The notes beneath the pieces were generated by a model. It saw only the letters and a list, made by a program, of their open reading frames with translations. It had not been told where the DNA came from and did no database searches. 64,000 nucleotides of DNA, from contig NZ_RJTX01000001.1 in the NCBI RefSeq assembly GCF_003729955.1, positions 868,001 to 932,000 of the forward strand. The letters run 5' to 3'. Below, in pieces: positions 44,144 through 52,419 of the stretch. The position numbers and the translations under genes are program-made. Position 1 is the stretch's first letter, and every line of letters starts with the position of its first letter. This DNA comes from Chryseobacterium daecheongense. GTDB taxonomy: Bacteria; Bacteroidota; Bacteroidia; Flavobacteriales; Weeksellaceae.

Positions 44144-44959
44144 CTAATTAAGTTTGTTCAACGCATTCAGAAGTGACTTCGCATCAATGAAATGCAATTT
44201 AATCCCTGCAATAATGATAATGCTAAAAACAGCTGTTAAAAAGACAATAATGAGGATGTAAACAGATATAAACCACAAAATGGTATTCAGAACATTTCCT
44301 TTAATTCCATATTTCGTCATAAAAAATTTTTGAGACCTCTCAAACCATGTTTTTTTGGTGGTAATTCCGGGTTTTACTTCTATTCCGTTCAATTCATCTA
44401 CCAAAAGCACCACTTCCTTAATATATTTCCCATACATATAATGGATCCAGTATTTGATAATAACATAGATAAGAAAGAGGGTGATTAGGAAGCTGAAACC
44501 AAATATGGCAAGGTTATATTCCATATCAAAGTGGAAATTGATCTGTATCAATGACAGTAATAAAGCGAGCGGAATATAGGAAATGTAATAGGAAATATAA
44601 ATTTCTTTCGATATTAGAAGCTGTGTTCTGAGGTTAAATAAATCATAATTGGTATTGATACTGCTTTTTTTGAGCATCTTATACAGTTTGAGAAACCTCG
44701 AATAAAAATAAACAATAAGAGCAAGTGTCAGAATTGTAACACATATCGATATTGTCCTGATATTCACGTCATTTATTGAAAACGGGGAACCAATGAGGAG
44801 CATGGGCAATGTAATAACCATCAGCCAAAATTCGGTTTCCATATTGATTTTAAGCATCTGTAGCGGTGAATGAATTTCATTCTGCTTTTCCAGCGATACT
44901 TCAGGAGGGGACTGCCTGTTGTCCTTATTCCAGAGTTCTTTAAAGTTTTCTAGTTCCAT
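44144..44959 (-). CDS. Membrane protein paired with an ECF sigma factor (anti-sigma candidate), copy A
   Basis: The 271-residue protein opens MELENFKELWNKDNRQSPPE, then VSLEKQNEIHSPLQMLKINM. This aligns with the N-terminal block of the copy-B protein (LKNTWN...ISIEQRNKIHLPLEKMRKNM). Four hydrophobic helices follow, then the YGKYIKEVVLLVDEL segment matching YGRYIKQVENLIEQ. It is longer than copy B, with an extra C-terminal part (about 200-271) containing another hydrophobic helix. It is encoded 16 bases after the sister sigma gene; anti-sigma function is inferred from position and conserved N terminus. Confidence 0.8.
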   Translation of the reverse strand: MELENFKELWNKDNRQSPPEVSLEKQNEIHSPLQMLKINMETEFWLMVITLPMLLIGSPFSINDVNIRTISICVTILTLALIVYFYSRFLKLYKMLKKSSINTNYDLFNLRTQLLISKEIYISYYISYIPLALLLSLIQINFHFDMEYNLAIFGFSFLITLFLIYVIIKYWIHYMYGKYIKEVVLLVDELNGIEVKPGITTKKTWFERSQKFFMTKYGIKGNVLNTILWFISVYILIIVFLTAVFSIIIIAGIKLHFIDAKSLLNALNKLN

Positions 44960-44975
44960 TCCTTAATGTTTTGGT

Positions 44976-45479
44976 TTAAATAGCCCTCTGTTTTTCAACG
45001 ATTTCTTTTAATTTAGCTTTAGCCCTATTGAGCTTTACCCTCGCATTCACTTCCGTAATACCCAGCTGAAGAGCTATTTCCTTACCCGGAAAGTCTTCCA
45101 GAAAGAAAAAAATAAGTGCTTTATCAATGGGACTGAGTTGTTGAATGGCTTCATACATCATCTTCATATTCTTATCATCTGTGTCGTTATAAGATTCCTG
45201 ATGAACCGTAATATTTTCTATATTTTGATTTTGTATAAAACTACGTTTTTTTTCGCTTCGGAGAAATACGATGGCTGTGTTGAGTGCTGTTCTGTAAAGC
45301 CAAGTTGAGAAATCGCTCTTCCTTTGGAAATCGGCGTATGATTTCCAGGCCTGGTAAATGATCTCCTGGTAGAGATCATTCTGATCGTCCTGATTATCCA
45401 TATACATCTTAGAAATCTTGAAAATCACGCCCTTATGCTTTTCAATTTTCTCCAAGAATTCTTTTTCCTGTAAAGACAT
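44976..45479 (-). CDS. ECF sigma factor, copy A of a paralogous pair
   Basis: The 167-residue sigma-70 family protein has regions 2 (KISKMYMDNQDDQNDLYQEI; STWLYRTALNTAIVFLRSEK) and 4 (LSPIDKALIFFFLEDFPGKE; IALQLGITEVNARVKLNRAK). It is more similar to copy B than to the ECF factor at 17.1-17.7 kb. The promoter motif TGTAAC-N15-CTACTAAC lies at 45497-45525. It is 16 bases from its membrane partner. Recognition of the same promoter by both copies is a prediction from motif sharing. Confidence 0.92.
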   Translation of the reverse strand: MSLQEKEFLEKIEKHKGVIFKISKMYMDNQDDQNDLYQEIIYQAWKSYADFQRKSDFSTWLYRTALNTAIVFLRSEKKRSFIQNQNIENITVHQESYNDTDDKNMKMMYEAIQQLSPIDKALIFFFLEDFPGKEIALQLGITEVNARVKLNRAKAKLKEIVEKQRAI

Positions 45480-45496
45480 GGCTTGTAGTCTTTACA

Positions 45497-45525
45497 GTTA
45501 GTAGCATTTTTTTACAAATGTTACA
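45497..45525 (-). promoter_or_regulatory. Shared ECF-type promoter motif, site 4 (sigma A)
   Basis: TGTAAC (45525 to 45520) and CTACTAAC (45504 to 45497), 15 bases apart on the minus strand, 18 bases before the sigma A ATG. Confidence 0.78.
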
Positions 45526-45556
45526 TTTTTTAACACAAATAAAGTATTAAAAACTA

Positions 45557-45595
45557 AAAATCCTCAATAAAAGAAACACTTCATTGAGGATTTTA
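45557..45595 (-). terminator. Terminator of the GapN-type dehydrogenase gene
   Basis: AAAATCCTCAAT pairs with ATTGAGGATTTT (45557-45568 with 45583-45594) around a 14-base loop, with T runs on the minus strand. It lies 24 bases beyond the dehydrogenase stop. Confidence 0.78.
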
Positions 45596-45618
45596 AATAT
45601 TATGTTAAATTCAAATAC

Positions 45619-47244
45619 CTAGAATATGTAATCGGTGCTCAGGAAATTAGAGTCATGATCTCTTACAATTGTATTTAATAATTCCTTGTTGGATTCCGTT
45701 AATTTCGCCGCCACCAAAGATCTGATCGAGAATGAACGAAGCGCATCAAACACGGAAAGTGTACCTTCCGCACTGTCTTTTCTTCCGGTGAACGGGAAAA
45801 CATCCGGCCCTCTTTGTGCCTGACAATTGATATTCACACGGCTTACCAGATTCACGAACGGATCAATCAGTTCCGCTACCTCCTGCGGATCTTCACTGAA
45901 GATGCTTACCTGCATTCCATGCGAAGCATTCACCTGATAATCGATAGGTTCCTCAATCGTATCAAAAGGCACCACCGGAATCACAGGACCAAACTGTTCT
46001 TCATGATAAAGCTTCATTTCATTGTTCACAGGATACACCACTGCCGGAAAAACAAAAGATTCCTCTGTATAGCCACCATTTTCATTGAGAACCTTTGCTC
46101 CTTTTGCCACAGCATCATCAATACATTCTTTCAGATAGCCGGGCTTATTCATTTCGGGAAGAGGTGTTACTTTCACATCTTTTTCCCAAGGTAATCCGGG
46201 TTTTAAAGCTGAAACAGCTGCTGTTAATTTTTCAGTGAATTCCGCAGCAACGTCTTTTTGTACAAAGATCAGCTTAAGGGCAGTACAACGTTGTCCGTTG
46301 AAGGATAATGATCCCAGAATACATTCGCTTACCGCAACATCAAGATTAGCGTTTTTAGTGACGATCGCTGCATTTTTGGCATCTAAGCTTAAAATTGCTC
46401 TTAACCTATTTACCTTTGGATGCAGTTTTTTCAATCCGTTGGCAACTTTACTTGATCCGATGAAGGCCAATACATTCACCTTTCCGCTTTCCATGATCGG
46501 GGTAATGATTTCCGAACCTTTACCGTACAAAGTATTCACGGTTCCCTTCGGAAATGCTTCCTTAAAGGCATTCAATAAAGGATAATGAGCCAGGACCCCA
46601 TGTTTCGGAAGCTTGAATAAAATGGTATTCCCCATAATCAATGCCGGAATAAGGGTGGTGAAAATTTCATTCAGAGGATAATTGAACGGTCCCATACTTA
46701 AAACCACTCCAAGCGGTGCCCTTCTTATCTGGGCAATAGTTCCTTCTGCCTGTTGAAAACGTGATGACTCTCTGTCCAGGTCTTTTAAGGCATCAATGGT
46801 CTGGTTGATGTAATCTACGGTACGGTCAAATTCTTTGGTAGAATCCGCCAATGTTTTTCCGATTTCCCACATTAGTAATTTAATGATAAGATCCCGTTGC
46901 TGGATCATCAGGTACACAAATTTCTGCATACATCTGATTCGTCCTTCCACAGACATGGTGGGCCATTCTCCCAATCCGTTATCATAAGCTTTAACGCAGG
47001 CATCAAGAACTTCCAGGGCTTCCTCCGGACCGATATTCGGAATGCTTCCCAGCAGTTTCCTTTCTAAACCGTTTTCCGTAGGAATGCAAACGGGTGAATA
47101 GATGTTTTGTACTTCTCCTTTCCACTCTACCAATTCTCCATTGAGGAGATATGTTCTTTGATGAATTTCGGGAACCTTATATTCTTCCGGGATTGCGTTT
47201 TCGCTTTTAAAAATTTCAGGAAATACTGTATTGACTGAATCCAT
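45619..47244 (-). CDS. GapN-like NADP-dependent glyceraldehyde-3-phosphate dehydrogenase (ALDH family)
   Basis: The 541-residue enzyme of the aldehyde dehydrogenase superfamily has a catalytic Cys in LGSLSFNGQRCTALKLIFVQ, the general-base Glu region replaced by LSLDAKNAAIVTKNANLD, and FNYPLNEIFTTLIPALIMGN at the substrate-binding loop. The FNGQRCTALK block and about 540-residue length match the non-phosphorylating GAPDH/GapN branch in Bacteroidota, which would oxidise glyceraldehyde-3-phosphate directly to 3-phosphoglycerate with NADPH formation. Exact substrate not proven. Monocistronic. Confidence 0.83.
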   Translation of the reverse strand: MDSVNTVFPEIFKSENAIPEEYKVPEIHQRTYLLNGELVEWKGEVQNIYSPVCIPTENGLERKLLGSIPNIGPEEALEVLDACVKAYDNGLGEWPTMSVEGRIRCMQKFVYLMIQQRDLIIKLLMWEIGKTLADSTKEFDRTVDYINQTIDALKDLDRESSRFQQAEGTIAQIRRAPLGVVLSMGPFNYPLNEIFTTLIPALIMGNTILFKLPKHGVLAHYPLLNAFKEAFPKGTVNTLYGKGSEIITPIMESGKVNVLAFIGSSKVANGLKKLHPKVNRLRAILSLDAKNAAIVTKNANLDVAVSECILGSLSFNGQRCTALKLIFVQKDVAAEFTEKLTAAVSALKPGLPWEKDVKVTPLPEMNKPGYLKECIDDAVAKGAKVLNENGGYTEESFVFPAVVYPVNNEMKLYHEEQFGPVIPVVPFDTIEEPIDYQVNASHGMQVSIFSEDPQEVAELIDPFVNLVSRVNINCQAQRGPDVFPFTGRKDSAEGTLSVFDALRSFSIRSLVAAKLTESNKELLNTIVRDHDSNFLSTDYIF

Positions 47245-47451
47245 ATTTTTTTAATGTTAGTGTAATTGTTGAATAAAGGTAGAGGATAAAAATGATTTTG
47301 AGAATAACGGATTGATAGATTTGCTCTATTTGAAATAAAAAAACCAACAATTTTGCTGATCATACGAAAGCCAGTCATTCCTTACCACTAATGTTGTCAT
47401 TATTTTTCTTAAGAAAAACAAACAAAATTCAATTACATTATTCAGAAGTCT

Positions 47452-48210
47452 TTAAAGATGAAAATACCTCGGATCCGGATACTGAAACTCAAAACCCAGC
47501 TCTGAAATTAATTTAGCTGGAGAAATGAGTCTTCCTTTCTCTGTCCGCACTCCCAAATAAGGCAGATCTTTCTGTGCGCAGATCACTTCCTCCTTGTTAG
47601 GATGAATGGGCGCTACCACATTATAGACTTTGGACTGCGACTGTTTTTCCAGCATTTTTTCAACCACCGAGCAGATATCCGCATAATGAACATGGTTCAC
47701 CAGCTGATCCAGATTGGAAATATTGTAATTCTTTAATAATCTCGTTCCTCCCATTAATCCTGCCAGTCTCAGAATATTAGCCTGAGGAAATTGATGGGTA
47801 ATGAAACTTTCACTTTCCACCCTGTCAGCAGAAAGATCGACTTCGGTAAATTCTTTTTCTGCTTGCGGATACACTCCGGTAGAACTCATCAAAAACAGCT
47901 GACCTTTATAATCTCCAAGGAACTTCAACAAGTTTTTCTGCCTGTTTTTCATGGAAACCTGCATTCCCCTGATTCCTGAAAACGGAACGGTAATAATGAT
48001 GGCATCCAACTGTGATGCCACTTCCCACCCTGTTATTTCCTCAGAACGATCATCAGCAAAGTCTACCAACGTTGCATGATATCCTTTAGAAGCTAAATCT
48101 TCAGCTTTAGACTGAGTAGTTGTAGTGACAAAAATTTCGTACTGGTGTGATAATCTTTCCGCCATATGATTTCCTAACCAGCCAAAACCTATGATCCCTA
48201 ATTTTTTCAT
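47452..48210 (-). CDS. NAD(P)-binding Rossmann-fold protein (extended SDR/YeeZ-like)
   Basis: The 252-residue protein starts MKKLGIIGFGWLGNHMAERL with a Rossmann glycine motif (GFGWLG). It has the strand LDAIIITVPFSGIRG, FLMSSTGVYPQAEKEFTEVD (short-chain epimerase-like) and the C-terminal ILRLAGLMGGTRLLKN. This resembles YeeZ-like nucleoside-diphosphate-sugar epimerase relatives. The catalytic YxxxK is not evident, so substrate and activity are unknown. The start at 48210 was chosen from the Rossmann motif; upstream codons are not conserved-looking. Confidence 0.82.
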   Translation of the reverse strand: MKKLGIIGFGWLGNHMAERLSHQYEIFVTTTTQSKAEDLASKGYHATLVDFADDRSEEITGWEVASQLDAIIITVPFSGIRGMQVSMKNRQKNLLKFLGDYKGQLFLMSSTGVYPQAEKEFTEVDLSADRVESESFITHQFPQANILRLAGLMGGTRLLKNYNISNLDQLVNHVHYADICSVVEKMLEKQSQSKVYNVVAPIHPNKEEVICAQKDLPYLGVRTEKGRLISPAKLISELGFEFQYPDPRYFHL

Positions 48211-48389
48211 AGAGAATGCTTGTATTCTATAATATTCAAAAATATTGTTTTTAGTGCTATATTTTGTTTTTTTCTTCCCAATGTTCACCATTTAATAAGG
48301 AATACATCAAAAATTCACTATAAGCAATATATTTTTATTGTTTATCAATAAATATTTATTAATTTAGCGCCATAAAAATAAATATTGTC

Positions 48390-48842
48390 ATGAAAAAAAT
48401 TTCAATTGTGTTTCTTCAGGCAGTCATTGTGTTGATTGGTATTGTAGCACTTGCTGTTTTGATCCGCTTTCCTTTAACTGAGGGAAGAGCTAAAGATTTA
48501 GATCTATTCAGCATTTACGCTGATCCGCTTATTTTGTATGGATATTTATCGTCAATTGCCTTTTTTGTGGCATTGTATAACGCTTTCAGATTGCTTGGAT
48601 ATGTCGGGCAGAATAAAGTGTTCTCACTACCCTCTGTTAAGGCTTTAAAGAATATAAAGTATTGCGCTATAGTAACAGGTATTTTAATTGTGATTGCGGG
48701 AATATATGTTAATATGACTCATCATAAGGATGATGATCCAGCAGGATTTACTGCTATTTGTTTTGTGGCTTGCTTTGCATCTGTTGTAGTTGCCACCGCT
48801 GCTGCCATATTTGAAAAATCTTGCAAAATGCCGTGGATATGA
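48390..48842 (+). CDS. DUF2975 membrane protein
   Basis: The 150-residue protein has four hydrophobic helices in the DUF2975 order: MKKISIVFLQAVIVLIGIVA, LYGYLSSIAFFVALYNAFRL with the conserved LLGYVGQNKVFSLPSVKALK loop, then two C-terminal helices. DUF2975 genes are nearly always followed by a small XRE regulator, as here (29 bases downstream). The pair may form a membrane-linked regulatory switch of unknown signal. Confidence 0.88.
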   Translation: MKKISIVFLQAVIVLIGIVALAVLIRFPLTEGRAKDLDLFSIYADPLILYGYLSSIAFFVALYNAFRLLGYVGQNKVFSLPSVKALKNIKYCAIVTGILIVIAGIYVNMTHHKDDDPAGFTAICFVACFASVVVATAAAIFEKSCKMPWI

Positions 48843-48871
48843 AATCTGAAAACGACCTAACTATTTAAGCT

Positions 48872-49087
48872 ATGCCAATTATTGTAAACCTAGACGTGAT
48901 GATGGCCAAACGAAAAATCTCTCTGAATGAGCTTTCCGAAAGAGTCGATCTGACATTATCTAACCTTTCTATTTTAAAGACAGGAAAAGCAAAAGCCGTT
49001 CGTTTCAGTACTTTAGAAGCCATCTGTAAAGCATTAGACTGCCAACCTGGAGATATTTTAGAATACATTCCTGACGAGACAAAATAA
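48872..49087 (+). CDS. XRE/Cro-CI-type helix-turn-helix regulator
   Basis: The 71-residue protein is essentially one HTH domain (YozG-like): NLDVMMAKRKISLNELSERV, DLTLSNLSILKTGKAKAVRF, EAICKALDCQPGDILEYIPD. This domain is typical of the regulator found after DUF2975. It presumably autoregulates the pair. It ends before the hairpin at 49109-49132. Confidence 0.9.
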   Translation: MPIIVNLDVMMAKRKISLNELSERVDLTLSNLSILKTGKAKAVRFSTLEAICKALDCQPGDILEYIPDETK

Positions 49088-49108
49088 TGAATCGCTTAGA
49101 TAAACCAT

Positions 49109-49132
49109 AAAACCTGCTTTACAGCAGGTTTT
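49109..49132 (+). terminator. Terminator of the DUF2975/XRE pair
   Basis: The stem AAAACCTGCT/AGCAGGTTTT (49109-49118 with 49123-49132) with loop TTAC. It lies 22 bases after the XRE stop and ends 8 bases before the converging gene's stop, so it may serve both. Confidence 0.82.
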
Positions 49133-49139
49133 ATACAAT

Positions 49140-49682
49140 TTATGAATTCCTATAAACAAAATTTCCAAATTCGTCTACCAAATCATGGAATCGATGTTCG
49201 CTATGTCTTACATAATCTCCAATTTGAGCATTTTTAGAAACATATCTTTTATGTAAAAGTCCGGTATTTCCGTTTTCGGTATCTAACAACAAATAATCAT
49301 CATAGATATCAATAATTTTATAAATAGTGCGAATGGCAACCGTGACATGGAAAACCAAAAAATCGTCAGGGTTTGGTTTATTATTATGACCTATTGATAT
49401 TATGTTATACTCGAAAGCATTTTCATACAGTCCTTTTTGTTTTTTTATATCATTGATTTCCCTGAAGTTAATATGGCTAAATATTTCAGTTTCGCCATCA
49501 AATCTTTTCTCTTCTGAAGAGTGAATAATTCTTGCTTTAACTTCCCAATAAAGTCCAGTAGATACAGACTTTAAGACCATTCCTTTTTTAAATCCAGATT
49601 CGACATCTGAAATCTGTACAATTATTCCATAATTTGTAAGATTAAAAGAGGATATTACTCTGTATTTATTTTTAGAATCCAA
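49140..49682 (-). CDS. Unrecognised cytoplasmic protein
   Basis: The 180-residue protein has no signal peptide or membrane segment. It is beta-rich at the N terminus (YRVISSFNLTNYGIIVQISD; SGFKKGMVLKSVSTGLYWEV) and has LLLDTENGNTGLLHKRYVSK toward the C terminus. The DVESGFKKGMVLKS segment looks like a small barrel (KOW/SH3-like or translation-factor-like), but no family can be named with confidence. It lies 5 bases after the hutU stop on the same strand, so it may be co-transcribed with it. Confidence 0.65.
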   Translation of the reverse strand: MDSKNKYRVISSFNLTNYGIIVQISDVESGFKKGMVLKSVSTGLYWEVKARIIHSSEEKRFDGETEIFSHINFREINDIKKQKGLYENAFEYNIISIGHNNKPNPDDFLVFHVTVAIRTIYKIIDIYDDYLLLDTENGNTGLLHKRYVSKNAQIGDYVRHSEHRFHDLVDEFGNFVYRNS

Positions 49683-49687
49683 GATAA

Positions 49688-51685
49688 TTAAAATATATTC
49701 TCATCCACAAAATTCGGCAGTGTCACTTTCAGCTTCGGTTCCACTTCCATGGCTCTTTTAATGGCGAAAATAGCGCCTTCATTTCTTGCCCAGCTTCTTC
49801 TGGAGATTCCGTTGTTGACATCCCAGAAAAGCATAGATTTCAGTCTTCTGTCTGCATCATCACTTCCATCCAATAACATTCCAAAACCACCATTGATCAC
49901 TTCTCCCCAACCAACTCCACCTCCATTATGGATGGAAACCCAGGTTGCCCCACGGAAGCTGTCACCAATCACATTATGGATCGCCATATCTGCTGTAAAT
50001 CTGGAACCGTCATAAATATTGGAAGTTTCCCTGTACGGCGAATCCGTTCCCGAAACATCATGATGGTCTCTTCCTAATACTACAGGGCCGATGTCACCAT
50101 TCTTGATGGCTTTGTTGAAAGCTTCTGCAATTTTCATTCTTCCTTCCGCATCTGCGTAAAGGATTCTCGCCTGGGAGCCTACGACCAATTTGTTTTCCTG
50201 CGCCCCTTTAATCCATTGGATATTATCTTTCATCTGCTGCTGGATCTCTTCAGGGGAATTCTGCTGAATTTCTTCTAAAACAGCACACGCAATATCATCC
50301 GTTTTCTGTAGATCTTCCGGTTTTCCGCTTGTACAAACCCAACGGAATGGCCCGAAACCATAATCAAAACACATAGGTCCCATAATATCCTGAACATAGC
50401 TTGGATATTTAAATTCTCTTCCTAATGTAGGATTTTCCGCCATTACATCTGCTCCGGCTCTGGAAGCTTCCAGTAAGAAAGCATTTCCGTAATCGAAGAA
50501 GTAGGTTCCTTTTTCCGTGTGTTTATTGATAGCTGCGGCATGTCTTCGTAAGCTTTCCTGAACTTTTTCCTTGAATAATTCCGGATCTTCTGCCATCATT
50601 TTATTAGACTCTTCAAAGCTTTGGCCTACAGGATAATATCCTCCTGCCCAAGGGTTATGAAGTGAAGTCTGGTCTGAACCAATATCAATTCTTAAATCCT
50701 CCTGATCAAATTTCTCCCAAACCTCAACTACATTTCCTAAATAAGCCAAAGAAACGGTTTCTTTATTTTCTTGAGCAGTTCTTACTCTTTCCACCAACTG
50801 ATCAAGATCTTCATAAATTTCATTCACCCACTTCTGATCGTGACGGATTTTGGTGATCTTCGGATTCACTTCTGCACAAACCGTTACACAGCCTGCAATA
50901 TTTCCTGCTTTCGGCTGAGCCCCACTCATTCCTCCTAGTCCGGAAGTCACAAAGAGACCGCCTTTCGGTTCTTTGTTGATTTTTCTGAAAGCATTCAAAG
51001 CAGTGATCGTAGTTCCATGAACAATTCCCTGTGGCCCGATATACATATAACTTCCTGCTGTCATTTGTCCGTACTGCGTTACCCCTAAAGCATTAAACTT
51101 TTCCCAATCATCCGGTTTTGAATAATTCGGGATCATCATTCCATTGGTTACCACCACTCTCGGAGCATCTTTATGAGACGGGAACAATCCCATCGGATGC
51201 CCGGAATACATTACTAAAGTCTGCTCATCCGTCATTTCAGACAAATACTTCATCGTCAGAAGGTATTGCGCCCAGTTGGAAAATACAGCCCCATTTCCTC
51301 CGTAAGTAATCAGCTCATGCGGATGCTGGGCCACTGCATAATCCAGGTTATTCTGGATCATCAGCATAATCGCTTTTGCCTGCTCAGATTTCCCCGGATA
51401 ATCCGTGATAGGTCTTGCCTTCATTTCATAATCCGGACGGAAACGATACATATAGATTCTTCCGTAATCTTCCAATTCCTGCCTGAATTCAGGCAATAAT
51501 TCCGCATGAAATTTCGGATCGAAGTAACGCAATGCATTCTTTAATGCCAGTTTTTTTTCTTCTTCTCCTAAAATCTCTTTACGCTTCGGGGCATGATTGA
51601 TATTGGATTCATAAGGTTTGGGCTGTGGTAATTGATCGGGTATCCCTTGTTGTATCTGTTCCTGGAAAGTCATATTGTTATTCAA
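49688..51685 (-). CDS. hutU: Urocanate hydratase
   Basis: The 665-residue enzyme converts urocanate to 4-imidazolone-5-propionate in histidine catabolism, using tightly bound NAD+. Family blocks include LITYGGNGAVFSNWAQYLLT, MYSGHPMGLFPS, GQMTAGSYMYIGPQGIVHGT, SGLGGMSGAQPKAGNIAG (NAD-binding) and FDYGFGPFRWVCTSGKPEDL. The length is that of the longer (about 670 residue) bacterial subgroup. Other hut genes are not adjacent. Two possible starts (51685 or Met5 at 51673) differ by four residues. Confidence 0.95.
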   Translation of the reverse strand: MNNNMTFQEQIQQGIPDQLPQPKPYESNINHAPKRKEILGEEEKKLALKNALRYFDPKFHAELLPEFRQELEDYGRIYMYRFRPDYEMKARPITDYPGKSEQAKAIMLMIQNNLDYAVAQHPHELITYGGNGAVFSNWAQYLLTMKYLSEMTDEQTLVMYSGHPMGLFPSHKDAPRVVVTNGMMIPNYSKPDDWEKFNALGVTQYGQMTAGSYMYIGPQGIVHGTTITALNAFRKINKEPKGGLFVTSGLGGMSGAQPKAGNIAGCVTVCAEVNPKITKIRHDQKWVNEIYEDLDQLVERVRTAQENKETVSLAYLGNVVEVWEKFDQEDLRIDIGSDQTSLHNPWAGGYYPVGQSFEESNKMMAEDPELFKEKVQESLRRHAAAINKHTEKGTYFFDYGNAFLLEASRAGADVMAENPTLGREFKYPSYVQDIMGPMCFDYGFGPFRWVCTSGKPEDLQKTDDIACAVLEEIQQNSPEEIQQQMKDNIQWIKGAQENKLVVGSQARILYADAEGRMKIAEAFNKAIKNGDIGPVVLGRDHHDVSGTDSPYRETSNIYDGSRFTADMAIHNVIGDSFRGATWVSIHNGGGVGWGEVINGGFGMLLDGSDDADRRLKSMLFWDVNNGISRRSWARNEGAIFAIKRAMEVEPKLKVTLPNFVDENIF

Positions 51686-51765
51686 AGTTCAACGATTTTT
51701 ATTCAAAAGTTTGAAGTTTTAAAGATATTCAAATTAGAAAATATAATGCAACTAAACGGTAAAAA

Positions 51766-51823
51766 TTCCCCTCCTCCGGAGGGGTGGATTCAAAAATCAC
51801 TAAATTTTTGAAGACGGGGTGGT
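51766..51823 (+). repeat. Left inverted repeat of the DUF559 element
   Basis: The segment starting TTCCCCTCC (51766) and ending ACGGGGTGGT (51823) contains CCTCCGGAGGGGTGG, then an A/T-rich stretch (AAATTTTTGA) and GACGGGGTGGT. Its reverse complement matches the right repeat at 52252-52299 imperfectly over about 48-58 bases. The 3' end of the DUF559 gene lies inside it. Confidence 0.65.
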
Positions 51824-52234
51824 TCCATACTTCCACACAATAAAATCTTCCAGCTCCTTCATCACTACAGAAAGATTATTTCTCACATCAAAATCAGTAA
51901 TCCTGAAAATAACCAGTCCCAATGATTCCAAATAATTCTGCCGGATGTCGTCATATTCCTGTTTCATATCATGGCTTGGGCCGTCAATTTCAATAACAAG
52001 TCCCAACGTTTTCACATAAAAATCCACAATATAATTCCCAATGATTCTCTGCCTGTCGAAATCAATATCATGGAATGTTTTTGCTCGAACCTGTTTCCAG
52101 AATATAACTTCACTAAGGATTCCGGCTTTACGTTTATCTTTTAATAATATTTTTAAGTTCGGATTATATGGAAGATCTTTTACGAAGTTCTTGTGGATAG
52201 GAACTCCGTTGATTTGGGTTAGAATTTCTGTCAT
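51800..52234 (-). CDS. DUF559 (Vsr-like endonuclease-fold) protein
   Basis: The 144-residue protein shows the DUF559 pattern: SEVIFWKQVRAKTFHDIDFD, RQRIIGNYIVDFYVKTLGLV, EIDGPSHDMKQEYDDIRQNY, LESLGLVIFRITDFDVRNNL. Acidic and Glu residues in IVDFY...LVIEIDG are those expected for a PD-(D/E)XK/Vsr-like nuclease core. No nuclease activity is proven for the family. Its end (YGTTPSSKI) is encoded by the flanking repeat. Confidence 0.85.
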   Translation of the reverse strand: MTEILTQINGVPIHKNFVKDLPYNPNLKILLKDKRKAGILSEVIFWKQVRAKTFHDIDFDRQRIIGNYIVDFYVKTLGLVIEIDGPSHDMKQEYDDIRQNYLESLGLVIFRITDFDVRNNLSVVMKELEDFIVWKYGTTPSSKI

Positions 52235-52251
52235 TTGTGTTTTCTTTTTTT

Positions 52252-52299
52252 ACCACCCCGTCAAAATTTTCAATTTTGCCACCCCTCCTTTGGAGGGAA
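52252..52299 (-). repeat. Right inverted repeat of the DUF559 element
   Basis: The + strand segment ACCACCCCGTC (from 52252) through TTTTGCCACCCCTCCTTTGG to AGGGAA (52299) is the inverted counterpart of the left repeat. Shared blocks on the reverse strand are GGAGGGGTGG, an A/T-rich spacer and GACGGGGTGGT. It lies 18 bases upstream of the DUF559 start. Confidence 0.65.
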
Positions 52300-52342
52300 A
52301 TGTTTTTCTTTCAAAACAGAATGGTCTTCCAAAAATAAAAAA

Positions 52343-52366
52343 ACCTTACTGAAAGCTCAGTAAGGT
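52343..52366 (-). terminator. Terminator of the type-B T9SS adhesin gene
   Basis: The stem ACCTTACTGA/TCAGTAAGGT (52343-52352 with 52357-52366) with loop AAGC and a long T run on the minus strand, 54 bases beyond the adhesin stop. Its arms are the same as those of the hairpin at 56813-56833. Confidence 0.85.
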
Positions 52367-52419
52367 CGGATGGATTGATTCTATGTTCTAAATTGAGAAA
52401 GTTATGGTTATATGATATA

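Noticed and set aside
41237..45479. The two sigma factors being a phage or plasmid insertion
   Set aside because: No integrase, tRNA target or phage gene is near, and base composition matches the neighbours; local duplication is the simpler explanation.
45814..46194. A 126-codon + strand frame opposite the GapN-type gene
   Set aside because: Antisense to a conserved enzyme; composition is typical of a shadow frame.
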